The position numbers and the translations under genes were made by a program. Shown here piece by piece: positions 25,099 to 33,426 of a stretch of 64,000 bases of DNA. Every line of letters begins with the position of its first letter. Position 1 is the stretch's first letter. Under the pieces are notes generated by a model that saw only the letters and a program-made list of their open reading frames with translations, was not told the DNA's origin and ran no database searches. Origin of the DNA: Spirochaetales bacterium (lineage in GTDB: Bacteria; Spirochaetota; Spirochaetia; JABMQR01); assembly GCA_018399255.1 (NCBI GenBank), contig JAGYPA010000007.1, positions 1-64,000 on the forward strand. The letters run 5' to 3'.

Positions 25099-26136
25099 TT
25101 ACCAGGTAAACAGGTTCCCGCCATATGTCAAGCCGGCCCCGAATCCAACCGTCAGCACCACATCCCCGGGACGCAGAAGGTTTTTCCCCTGCATTTCCGA
25201 AAGGGCTATGGGAATCGAGGCTGCTGAGGTATTGGCCAGATCCTCAATATTCATAAAAAACTTATCCAGCGGTATTTTCAGGCGCTTTGCTGCAGCCTGA
25301 ATTATCCGACTGTTTGCCTGATGGGGCACGATCCAGTCAATATCATCATAAGAAAGCTCATTCCGCTCCGCCAGCTCCTTTATTATATCACTGACAGCCT
25401 TTACCGCAAAGTTGTAGACCCTGCGGCCATCCATGTGAAGCGACACGTCTTCTTTCTTTACCATTCCTCCGCGAATAGGATTTCGTGACCCCCCGGCAGG
25501 AACCGTAAGCGAGTCGTAGCCGGTTCCGTCCGTGTAGAGAACCGAATCGATAATCCCCGGTCTGGTGAATTTCCGGCTGCTGCGGTCCTCCAGCTGAAAG
25601 GATGATGCTTCCGATGAGATTACTGCGCATCCGGCTCCATCCCCGAACAGTACCGCAGTATCGCGATCGTCCCAATTCACAATGCTCGAAAGCTTTTCAG
25701 CCCCGATAACCAGAATATTCTTCATATGACTGTCTTTCATGAAAGCCATGGCAATCTCGAGAGCATAGATAAATCCCGTACATCCGGCAGTTACGTCGAA
25801 GGCCGGGATCTTTTTCAGCCCGAGGGCCTGCTGCACTACGCAAGCGGTTGCCGGGAACCCCACATAATCGGGGGTAGCCGTAGCCACTACAATACAGTCA
25901 ATATCCTGCATATCCATTCCCGCCCGCTCTACCGCACTGCGGGCAGCTCCGACAGCAAGATCGGAGGTCGCCTGAGAATCTTCAGCAAGATGACGCGCTC
26001 CTATCCCGGTATGGGACCGGATCCATTCATCGGAAGTATCAACTGTTCTGGACAGTTCTTCATTTGTCACGCGCCTTTCCGGAATCCAGGCACCGAAAGA
26101 ACGTATATATACCGGAAGCAAATTTTCTTCTTTCAT
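25099..26136 (-). CDS. fabH: 3-oxoacyl-ACP synthase III FabH
   Basis: 345 residues. Cys-His-Asn triad visible: DVTAGCTGFIYALEIA (about residue 121), IVPHQANSRIIQAAA (about residue 271) and ANTSAASIPIALSEM (about residue 301); GFGAGLTYGGNLFTW closes the protein. It initiates fatty-acid synthesis from acyl-CoA and malonyl-ACP. ATG 26136 has TAGGAGA upstream. It is the first gene of the operon fabH-fabD-fabG-fabF-fabZ; no acpP lies in the cluster. Confidence 0.94.
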   Translation of the reverse strand: MKEENLLPVYIRSFGAWIPERRVTNEELSRTVDTSDEWIRSHTGIGARHLAEDSQATSDLAVGAARSAVERAGMDMQDIDCIVVATATPDYVGFPATACVVQQALGLKKIPAFDVTAGCTGFIYALEIAMAFMKDSHMKNILVIGAEKLSSIVNWDDRDTAVLFGDGAGCAVISSEASSFQLEDRSSRKFTRPGIIDSVLYTDGTGYDSLTVPAGGSRNPIRGGMVKKEDVSLHMDGRRVYNFAVKAVSDIIKELAERNELSYDDIDWIVPHQANSRIIQAAAKRLKIPLDKFFMNIEDLANTSAASIPIALSEMQGKNLLRPGDVVLTVGFGAGLTYGGNLFTW

Positions 26137-26199
26137 ACTATCTCCTACAGTTATTGAGTTATCAAGGTGAATCAGTTCTTACAACAGGCACAAATGAAA

Positions 26200-26401
26200 G
26201 GTATCGATACCCCAGGGCAAGCGGCATTCCCGAAGGGAATGCTTGGGACCCGAGGCACTTCGTGCCTCCGTTCCGCCCCAAGGGGCGGGGTATCTCAACC
26301 TTGCGATCCCGGCACTCGCTCGGGAATGGAACCAACAAGTTGGTTCCGCTCCTCTCGCTTCGTTTGGGAATGACCAACCGCTGCATAATTTTCCCTGGGG
26401 G
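26200..26401. repeat. Cluster of nested stem-loops (possible mobile palindromic element or structured RNA)
   Basis: Within about 200 bp: GGTATCGATACC (26200-26211); GATACCCC (26206-26213) pairing with GGGGTATC (26287-26294); hairpins GCATTCCC-GAA-GGGAATGC (26224-26242), GAGGCAC-TTC-GTGCCTC (26252-26268), CCGCCCC-AA-GGGGCGG (26273-26288), TCCCG/CGGGA (26307-26325), GGAACCAAC-AA-GTTGGTTCC (26328-26347); and an outer pair CCCCAGGG (26210-26217) / CCCTGGGG (26393-26400). The pairing is far beyond chance and mutually nested. No coding or known-RNA match was recognised. Confidence 0.7.
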
Positions 26402-26570
26402 CAAAAGCATTCACCGCTGTTCACTCATGAATTCTCGTCCCATTCCTATTTTTTACAATTTATTGCAATTTGTCAATAATAACATGGGCGTATGGATTTG
26501 TAATTTACAAAAAATTGTTTCGCATGTACTGCGCCCAGGCTCTTTACTGTGCCCTGGCTCTTTCTTTCCC

Positions 26571-26597
26571 TTGACAATCATCCCGTTTCCCTATATT
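26571..26597 (+). promoter_or_regulatory. Possible promoter of the hpt-purA-purB cluster
   Basis: TTGACA (26571-26576) with TATATT at 26592-26597 (15-nt spacer) or TATTCA at 26594-26599 (17-nt spacer). Either reading leaves a leader of about 130 nt before hpt. Confidence 0.45.
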
Positions 26598-26732
26598 CAA
26601 TAAGTGGAAATTGTCGGTCTCCATGAATTCCGGACCAACCTTAACCGGACTCTTTCCGTTCACAGTATCAGACAGCATCCAACCGGTCTGCCAGCCGGGA
26701 AAAGCTGAAACTATACGTAAAAGGACGTCTGC

Positions 26733-27293
26733 ATGCCATCAGCAATATTCCCTCCCCTCACTTCTGATCTTGTCAGAGTACTTATCGATGCCGATACTAT
26801 CCAGAATCGGGTAGATGAACTTGCAAAAACTATTACCGAAGACTACCAGAATGTCGATGAACTGGTAATTGTCGGCGTACTGAAGGGCTCGTTCATTTTC
26901 ATGAGCGACCTTGCCCGCCGTCTCGGCATACCCCACACAGTCGATTTTATCGCGCTGTCAAGCTACGGCAATTCCGAACGATCTTCCGGAAACGTACGGA
27001 TGATCATGGATGTCCGGGAAAATCTGGCCGGACGTCATGTCCTGATCATCGAAGATATCCTCGACAGCGGATACACGCTCGAATACCTGATCAGAAACTT
27101 TGAATCCCGACGCCCTGCATCGTTGAAAACCGTAGCGCTGCTCGACAAACCAGACCGGAGAATCGTCAATGTAGAACTCGACTACCTCGGATTTGAGATA
27201 CCTGATGTCTGGGTTGTGGGATATGGTCTCGATTATGCGGAAAAATACCGGACCCTGCCGTATATTGCGGAGATGAAACCGGTAACCGCCTGA
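26733..27293 (+). CDS. hpt: Hypoxanthine phosphoribosyltransferase
   Basis: 186 residues, the standard bacterial HPRT size. The PRPP-binding motif is VLIIEDILDSGYTL (residues about 107-120); VGVLKGSFIFMSDLARR and VDFIALSSYG near the N-terminus; VALLDKPDRR and PDVWVVGYGLDYAEKYR at the end, which is diagnostic of hypoxanthine/guanine enzymes. It converts hypoxanthine (or guanine) and PRPP to IMP/GMP. It is the first gene of a purine cluster with a second phosphoribosyltransferase, purA and purB. Confidence 0.93.
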   Translation: MPSAIFPPLTSDLVRVLIDADTIQNRVDELAKTITEDYQNVDELVIVGVLKGSFIFMSDLARRLGIPHTVDFIALSSYGNSERSSGNVRMIMDVRENLAGRHVLIIEDILDSGYTLEYLIRNFESRRPASLKTVALLDKPDRRIVNVELDYLGFEIPDVWVVGYGLDYAEKYRTLPYIAEMKPVTA

Positions 27294-27352
27294 CCCGGGT
27301 ATCAGTAAAAACCGTTGGTCATTAATGCCTGAATCTTGTGGGAGGAACAACC

Positions 27353-27886
27353 ATGGACAGCAAACTCTATGTCACCTATAACGATATTCACAAAGCAGTC
27401 AGAAAACTGGCCCGGGAAATAGAAGAATCCGGATTTGATCCCGACGTTATCGTTGCCATCGGTTCCGGCGGCTTCATCCCCGCCAGAATTATGAAAACCT
27501 TTATTAACCGGCCGATCTTTGCTGTCGGAATATCTTATTACGGTATAGACAACAAGCCTTCGGGCGTCCCCCAGAAGATCCAGTGGATCGACGAAGTGGA
27601 AAAAAAACTGGCCGGCAAAAAAGTCCTGCTGATAGATGAAGTGGACGATACGCGCGCGACTCTCAGCTATTGCGTCAGCGAGCTGCTCCGTCATCAGCCC
27701 CGGGAAATCGCCGTTCTTGTGATTCATAATAAGAAAAAGAAAAAAAATGCCGACTTCCCGGCAGAAATCCAGCGCTACTTTCCTGCTGTCGAGGTGGGGG
27801 ACCAATGGATCAAGTATCCGTGGGATGCTGATGATATAGAAATGCATGATGCAAAGAACAAATCAATGGAGGAGAACAGAGTATGA
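27353..27886 (+). CDS. Purine phosphoribosyltransferase (XPRT/Hpt1-like)
   Basis: 177 residues from ATG 27353 (GGGAGG 7 nt upstream). The PRPP loop reads [15 protein letters not shown] (residues about 86-100), and [16 protein letters not shown] is the substrate-side loop. It ends with [15 protein letters not shown], a tail I associate with XPRT-like and yeast Hpt1-type enzymes rather than with bacterial Hpt. The likely substrate is xanthine, guanine or hypoxanthine. It lies between hpt and purA and overlaps the purA start by four bases (ATGA), so it is translationally coupled to purA. Confidence 0.8.
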   Translation: MDSKLYVTYNDIHKAVRKLAREIEESGFDPDVIVAIGSGGFIPARIMKTFINRPIFAVGISYYGIDNKPSGVPQKIQWIDEVEKKLAGKKVLLIDEVDDTRATLSYCVSELLRHQPREIAVLVIHNKKKKKNADFPAEIQRYFPAVEVGDQWIKYPWDADDIEMHDAKNKSMEENRV

Positions 27887-29158
27887 GTGTAACCGCAATC
27901 GTTGGAGCTCAATGGGGCGATGAGGGTAAAGGCCGACTGGTGGACTACCTGGCCCAGAACGCCGATATGGTTATCCGCTACCAGGGAGGGGACAATGCCG
28001 GTCACACGGTCATTAACGAGCATGGAAAATTTGCCCTGCACATTCTTCCTTCCGGAATATTCAACCCCGAAACAATTTGTCTGGTAGGAGCCGGCACCGT
28101 TGTCAATTTCAACACCATGGAAAAGGAGCTGGCCGAAGTTGCCGCCACCGGCTTTACTGTAAGCAATCTCTATGTTGACAAACGGGCTCACTTAATCATG
28201 CCCTTCCATTGTCTTCTGGACGGAGCCGAAGAGGCCGGACGAAAAAAAGGCTGGGAAGTGGGTACCACCAAACGGGGAATTGGCCCGGTCTATTCGGACA
28301 AAGCTTCCCGGATCGGCATCCGTGCGGTAGATATACTCGACCCCGAACGCCTTACTGTGCGGCTTGAAATGCTGCTGCCCCGCAAGAACCGCGAACTCGC
28401 CTATTTCGGACTCCCCGAGGTAACAGTCGAGGAAATGCTGGAACTCTGCGCATCGTGGCGCGATAAATTCGGAGATATTATCATAGACTCTGTGCCGCTC
28501 GTCAGGGACGCCGTCCTTTCAGGTAAACGGATTGTGATGGAAGGCCAGCTGGGAATCATGCGCGATCTGGACTGGGGCATCTATCCCTACACCACAAGCT
28601 CAAGTCCGACAGCTGGAGGCGTCAGTTCCGGTGCCGGCATATCACCGCGCAGAATTGATACCATTATCGGCATTGTAAAAGCCTACTCCACCTCGGTCGG
28701 CGGCGGTCCATTCACGGTTGAGCTGTTCGATGAAACGGGTGACAAGCTCCGATCTATCGGCGGAGAATACGGAGCCACTACCGGAAGACCCAGACTGCTG
28801 CGGCTGGTTTGACGGTGTTGCCGCCGCTTATTCCTGCTGGATAAACGGTTTTACCGATATTGCCGTAACAAAGCTCGATGTACTCGACACCTTTGAAACC
28901 CTGAAAATCTGTACCGGCTACCGGGTGAATGGTGAGATTATAGATTACGTTCCCGAAACGGCTCTCCAGGAGATTGCTGAACCGGTCTATGAAGAATGGG
29001 CAGGCTGGATGAGCGATACCACAAAAGTCAGAAACTGGGATGTTCTCCCGGATGCTGCAAAAGCCTATCTGTCCCGTATTGAAGAGCTTACCGGCGCCCC
29101 GATTTCCTTCGTATCAGTCGGACCGGAGAGGGATCAGATTATTGTGAAGCAGATCTAA
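27883..29158 (+). pseudogene. purA: Adenylosuccinate synthetase, interrupted by a one-base frameshift
   Basis: It starts with [18 protein letters not shown], the GTP-binding P-loop of PurA, and runs normally to [12 protein letters not shown], then reads LLRLV and stops at 28812. The normal continuation ([51 protein letters not shown]) is present in the next frame to 29158. The family motif TGRPRRCGWFD is restored if one base of CTGC at 28795-28798 is removed (for example T28796). The full product would be about 424 residues and would convert IMP plus aspartate to adenylosuccinate using GTP. No other break is visible, so a sequence error is a real possibility; otherwise the enzyme is inactive, since the truncation removes the C-terminal substrate-binding part. 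Confidence 0.9.
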
Positions 29159-29218
29159 CCGAGCTGCTGAACAATCCCGGCTTACTTGGCAGACGAATAT
29201 CGCAGGGAGTTTTCTATT

Positions 29219-30631
29219 ATGACGGATATTTTCTATCAGCATGATACCTATATCTCACCTTTTACCTGGCGTTACGGCAGCAAAAAGATGCGGTGGACTT
29301 GGTCAGAAGCTCACAAACGGCTGCTTTTACGAAAGTTCTGGATAGCTCTTGCCAGAGCTGAGATGCAGGCAGGCATTGTAACTGAAGAACAGGTAGCTGA
29401 TCTGGAAAAATCGGCTGATTCCATCGATATCGCCCGGGCAGCGGAAATTGAATCTGAAATTCACCATGACTTGATGGCTGAAATTAAAACATTTGCCGAA
29501 CAGTGTCCTCTGGGAGGCAGTATTATCCATCTGGGTGCAACCAGTATGGATGCCCTGGATAATATGGATGCAGTCAGACTGAAAGAGGCGATGGATATCA
29601 TCATCTCGGGAACAATCGAACTGGCAGCAGATATTGCAGAAAAAATTCGCGAGTATGCCCACACTCCCTGTATGGCCTTTACCCACATTCAGCCGGCCGA
29701 GCCGACAACTATCGGATATCGGCTTGCGCAGTACGGACAGGACCTGGCTATGGATCTTGAAGAGCTGTACCGGGTTCGGGCCTCCATTCGCGGAAAAGGA
29801 TTAAAAGGAGCCGTCGGATCCAGCTCATCCTATACTGAACTTCTCCGGGGCACAGAGATGAAGCCGGCTGACCTCGAGTCCCTGGTTATGGATGAGCTAG
29901 GGCTCAAGTCATTCACGGCAGCAACCCAGGTCTACCCGCGCAAGCAGGATCTGGTTATTCTCAATGCTCTTTCCAACCTTGGCGCTACCCTTTACAAGAT
30001 GGCATTTGACATACGGCTGATGCAGTCTCCCCCCTTCGGGGAAATGAGCGAACCCTTCGGTGCAAAGCAGGTGGGATCATCGGCTATGCCCTTCAAACGT
30101 AATCCGATACGTTCGGAAAAGGTAAATTCGCTGGCACGCCTGTTATCAACCTTTCCGACAACTGCCTGGCATAATGCTGCTCATACCCTGCTGGAACGTA
30201 CTCTGGATGATTCTGCAAACAGGCGTGAACTTCTGCCGACAGCGTTTCTGGCAGCAGACGAAATTTTACGGACCATGAATACAATTGCTTCCGGGCTGCG
30301 GTTCAATCCCACCGCTATAAATAGAAATCTTGATGTATACGGGGTTTTTTCGGCAACTGAACGGTTACTGATGGAACTTGGGCGTCAGGGAGCAGACCGG
30401 CAGGAGATGCATGAGGTTATTCGCGGACATTCGCTGGCTGCCTGGGATGCGCTCCAGAATGGAAAAGAAAACCCCCTGCGGGAGCTGCTTTCCCGAGATC
30501 CGGCTGTTACTGCCTACATCCCGGAAAATGCTGTACGTACGCTTCTTGATGCGGCTGACTATACCGGCGATGCGTCTGAACGGGCAATTGCGGTTGCCGA
30601 AGAGATGGAATCCCTGCTCACCAGTCGGTAA
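29219..30631 (+). CDS. purB: Adenylosuccinate lyase
   Basis: 470 residues from ATG 29219, with GGGAG about 9 nt upstream; the open frame extends to a TTG at 29186 without a better signal. It belongs to the fumarase/aspartase superfamily: HDLMAEIKTFAEQCP, HLGATSMDALDNMDA, AFTHIQPAEPTTIGYRLAQY and the mobile signature loop GSSAMPFKRNPIRSEKVNSL (Ser nucleophile region, about residue 286). It acts twice in purine synthesis, including the step after PurA. The gene follows the broken purA by 60 nt. Confidence 0.92.
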   Translation: MTDIFYQHDTYISPFTWRYGSKKMRWTWSEAHKRLLLRKFWIALARAEMQAGIVTEEQVADLEKSADSIDIARAAEIESEIHHDLMAEIKTFAEQCPLGGSIIHLGATSMDALDNMDAVRLKEAMDIIISGTIELAADIAEKIREYAHTPCMAFTHIQPAEPTTIGYRLAQYGQDLAMDLEELYRVRASIRGKGLKGAVGSSSSYTELLRGTEMKPADLESLVMDELGLKSFTAATQVYPRKQDLVILNALSNLGATLYKMAFDIRLMQSPPFGEMSEPFGAKQVGSSAMPFKRNPIRSEKVNSLARLLSTFPTTAWHNAAHTLLERTLDDSANRRELLPTAFLAADEILRTMNTIASGLRFNPTAINRNLDVYGVFSATERLLMELGRQGADRQEMHEVIRGHSLAAWDALQNGKENPLRELLSRDPAVTAYIPENAVRTLLDAADYTGDASERAIAVAEEMESLLTSR

Positions 30632-30665
30632 TTTCATTACTGGAAAGTAATTTTATTACTGGAAA
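30628..30665. repeat. Tandem 19-bp repeat after purB
   Basis: Two adjacent 19-bp copies (30628-30646 and 30647-30665) differing at one base. Each contains the inverted repeat GTAAT-N3-ATTAC. The first copy overlaps the purB stop codon. It may be an operator pair for the downstream lipoprotein gene or part of a weak terminator. Confidence 0.45.
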
Positions 30666-30760
30666 AAATTTGCTCATCAATTGAAACCTCATGGTCCTCA
30701 TTCCAGTTTGACATTGTGTAATTCGACTGCCTCAGTATATACTGTTTCGGAGGAGTTCTG

Positions 30761-31519
30761 ATGAGAAAGGTATTGATTCTGCTTACAATGGCAATCCTCT
30801 TGCCTCTGCTTCTGTTGTCATGTGAAACAAGTCAACTGACAAAAGGCGCAAAGCCGTCTACCGAATCAGACGATACTGCTATAGTTGAGGATGTAGAATC
30901 TCTGCCTGCACATGATGATAGACCGAAAGACCTTCTCTCTTCCGACACTGCCGATAGAGCCGTTATTAATACCGAAGCCGAACAGGAGAACTCCGAAGAA
31001 GCCCGTTTAGCCGAAGAGGCCCGGGCTAAGGCCGAGGAAGAAGCTCGTCTTGCCGAAGAAGCTCGTCTTGCCGAAGAAGCTCGTCTTGCCGAAGAAGCTC
31101 GTCTGGCCGAAGAAGCTCGTCTGGCCGAAGAAGCTCGTCTGGCCGAAGAAGCTCGTCTGGCCGAAGAAGCTCGTTTAGCCGAAGAAGCCCGTTTAGCCGA
31201 AGAAGCCCGTCTAGCCGAGGAAGCTCGTTTAGCTGAAGAAGCTCGTTTAGCTGAAGAAGCTCGCGCTAAGGCTGCCGAAGAGGCTCGTCTAGCCGAAGAA
31301 GCCCGTTTAGCCGAAGAAGCCCGTCTGGCCGAAGAGGCTCGTTTAGCCGAAGAAGCCCGTTTAGCCGAAGAAGCTCGTTTTGCTGAAGAAGCTCGGCCAA
31401 GGCCGAGGAAGAAGCTCGTCTTGCCGAAGAAGCTCGTCTTGCCGAAGAAGCTCGTCTTGCCGAAGAAGCCCGTCTTGCCGAAGAAGCCCGGGCTAAGGCC
31501 GAGGAAGAAGCTCGTTTAG
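30761..31519 (+). CDS. Lipoprotein with long EARLAEEA helical repeat (N-terminal part of a giant repeat/ankyrin protein)
   Basis: ATG 30761 follows CGGAGGAG. A lipoprotein signal peptide (residues 1-20, lipobox LLSC) predicts lipid anchoring at Cys21. It is followed by an acidic, Ser/Asp-rich linker (residues 22-78) and then the hexapeptide repeat A-R-L-A-E-E. The frame slips at about 31396, where CGGCCAAGG replaces the CGGGCCAAGG seen elsewhere, and then reads [13 protein letters not shown] to a stop at 31519. Restoring that G and six later indels joins this reading to the ankyrin frame, so this is probably the first part of one protein of about 1,740 residues ending at 35982. Whether the frame is truly broken or mis-sequenced is uncertain. 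Confidence 0.75.
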   Translation: MRKVLILLTMAILLPLLLLSCETSQLTKGAKPSTESDDTAIVEDVESLPAHDDRPKDLLSSDTADRAVINTEAEQENSEEARLAEEARAKAEEEARLAEEARLAEEARLAEEARLAEEARLAEEARLAEEARLAEEARLAEEARLAEEARLAEEARLAEEARLAEEARAKAAEEARLAEEARLAEEARLAEEARLAEEARLAEEARFAEEARPRPRKKLVLPKKLVLPKKLVLPKKPVLPKKPGLRPRKKLV

Positions 31520-33270
31520 CCGAAGAAGCCCGTTTAGCCGAAGAGGCCCGTTTAGCCGAAGAAGCCCGTTTAGCCGAAGAAGCCCGTTTAGCCGAAGAAG
31601 CTCTCGTCTTGCCGAAGAAGCTCGTCTTGCCGAAGAAGCTCGTCTTGCCGAAGAGGCTCGTCTTGCCGAAGAAGCTCAAGTTAAGGCTGAAGAAGCTCCG
31701 TCTTGCCGAAGAAGCTCGGGTTAAGGCTGAAGAAGCTCGTCTTGCCGAAGAAGCTCGGGTTAAGGCTGAAGAAGCCCGTCTGGCCGAAGAAGCTCGTCTT
31801 GCTGAAGAAGCTCGCCAAGGCCGAGGAAGAAGCTCGTCTTGCCGAAGAAGCTCGTCTTGCCGAAGAAGCTCGTCTTGCCGAAGAAGCTCTGTCTGCCGAA
31901 GAGGCTCGTCTTGCCGAAGAAGCTCGTCTGGCCGAAGAAGCTCTCGTCTGGCTGAAGAAGCCCGTCTGGCCGAAGAAGCTCGTCTTGCTGAAGAAGCTCG
32001 GGCTAAGGCCGAGGAAGAAGCTCGTCTTGCCGAAGAAGCTCGTCTTGCCGAAGAAGCTCGTCTTGCCGGAAGAAGCTCGTCTGGCTGAAGAGGCTCGGCT
32101 CCGGCCGAAGAAGCTCGTCTTGCCGAAGAAGCCCGTCTTGCCGAAGAAGCCCGGGCTAAGGCCGAGGAAGAAGCTCGTTTAGCCGAAGAGGCCCGTTTAG
32201 CCGAAGAAGCCCGCTTAGCCGAAGAAGCCCGTTTAGCCGAAGAAGCCCGTTTAGCTGAAGAAGCCCGTTTAGCTGAAGAAGCTCGTCTTGCCGAAGAAGC
32301 TCGTCTTGCCGAAGAAGCTCGTCTTGCCGAAGAAGCTCGTCTTGCCGAAGAGGCCCGTTTAGCTGAAGAAGCCCGTTTAGCTGAAGAAGCCCGTTTAGCT
32401 GAAGAAGCTCGTTTAGCTGAAGAAGCCCGTTTAGCTGAAGAAGCTCGTTTAGCTGAAGAAGCTCGGGTTAAGGCTGAAGAAGCACGTCTAGCCGAAGAAG
32501 CTCGTCTTGCCGAAGAAGCTCGTCTTGCCGAAGAAGCCCGTCTTGCCGAAGAAGCCCGGGCTAAGGCCGAGGAAGAAGCTCGTTTAGCCGAAGAGGCCCG
32601 TTTAGCTGAGGAAGCTCGTTTAGCTGAGGAAGCTCGTTTAGCTGAGGAAGCTCGTTTAGCTGAGGAAGCTCGTTTAGCTGAGGAAGCCCGTTTAGCTGAA
32701 GAAGCCCGTTTAGCTGAAGAAGCTCGGGTTAAGGCTGAAGAAGCCCGTCTTGCCGAAGAAGCCCGTCTTGCCGAAGAAGCTCGTCTTGCCGAAGAAGCTC
32801 GTCTTGCCGAAGAAGCTCGTCTTGCCGAAGAAGCTCGTCTTGCCGAAGAAGCTCGGGTTAAGGCTGAAGAAGCCCGTCTTGCCGAAGAAGCCCGTTTAGC
32901 TGAAGAAGCACGTCTAGCCGAAGAAGCACGTCTAGCCGAAGAAGCCCGTCTTGCCGAAGAAGCCCGTTTAGCTGAAGAAGCCCGTCTTGCCGAAGAAGCA
33001 CGTCTTGCCGAAGAAGCACGTCTAGCCGAAGAAGCACGTCTAGCCGAAGAAGCCCGTTTAGCTGAAGAAGCTCGTTTAGCTGAAGAAGCTCGTTTAGCTG
33101 AAGAAGCTCGTTTAGCTGAAGAAGCTCGGGCTAAGGCTGAAGAAGCCCGGGCTAAGGCCGAGGAAGAAGCTCGGGTTAAGGCTGAAGAAGCTCGTTTAGC
33201 CGAAGAAGCTCGTCTGGCCGAAGAGGCCCGTTTAGCCGAAGAAGCTCGGGCCAAAGCTGCCGAGGAAGCA
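30994..33270 (+). repeat. Coding tandem repeat, 18-bp unit (ARLAEE), about 120 copies
   Basis: About 2.3 kb of an 18-bp unit of the type GCTCGTCTTGCCGAAGAA, with synonymous variants (CGT TTA GCC, CGT CTG GCC) and an interspersed longer unit encoding ARAKAEEE or ARVKAEE. The encoded peptide has the i/i+3/i+4 Arg-Glu pattern of single alpha-helix (SAH) or coiled-coil segments. Reading-frame slips are confined to 31396-32096 (seven events); the parts on either side are clean. The block sequence of synonymous variants (runs of CTT then runs of TTA) suggests expansion by duplication of blocks. Confidence 0.9.
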
Positions 33271-33426
33271 CCTCCTCAAATCATCTACACAAATATTTTT
33301 GACAGCATAAAAGACGGCAAAGTCTCCATAACTGAAAGACTCATTCTTGACGGAGCAAATCCCGACAAACCAGATGCACAGGGAATTACCCCCCTCTACA
33401 CAGCCGCATCAACTGGCAATGAACAA

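Larger units (their letters stand above)
26137..26732. other. Divergent intergenic region between fabH and hpt
   Basis: 596 bp with no supported gene. It holds the stem-loop cluster at 26200-26401, an AT-rich stretch, two imperfect 18-bp direct repeats (CTGCGCCCAGGCTCTTTA and CTGTGCCCTGGCTCTTTC, 26529-26564), and the promoter-like TTGACA at 26571. Short reading frames here are Pro/Gly/Arg-rich by-products of the hairpins. Confidence 0.6.

Noticed and set aside
26162-26603. Several short overlapping frames in the fabH-hpt gap
   Set aside because: They overlap one another on both strands across the stem-loop cluster and are rich in Pro, Gly and Arg as a by-product of the palindromes.
31266-33254. 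A 662-codon open frame on the minus strand encoding repeats of [16 protein letters not shown]
   Set aside because: It is the exact antisense of the 18-bp ARLAEE repeat, which lacks stops in several frames by composition; there is no ribosome-binding site or other coding evidence.
30994-33270. Possible CRISPR or satellite array
   Set aside because: The unit is 18 bp with no unique spacers and encodes a consistent peptide, so it is a coding tandem repeat.
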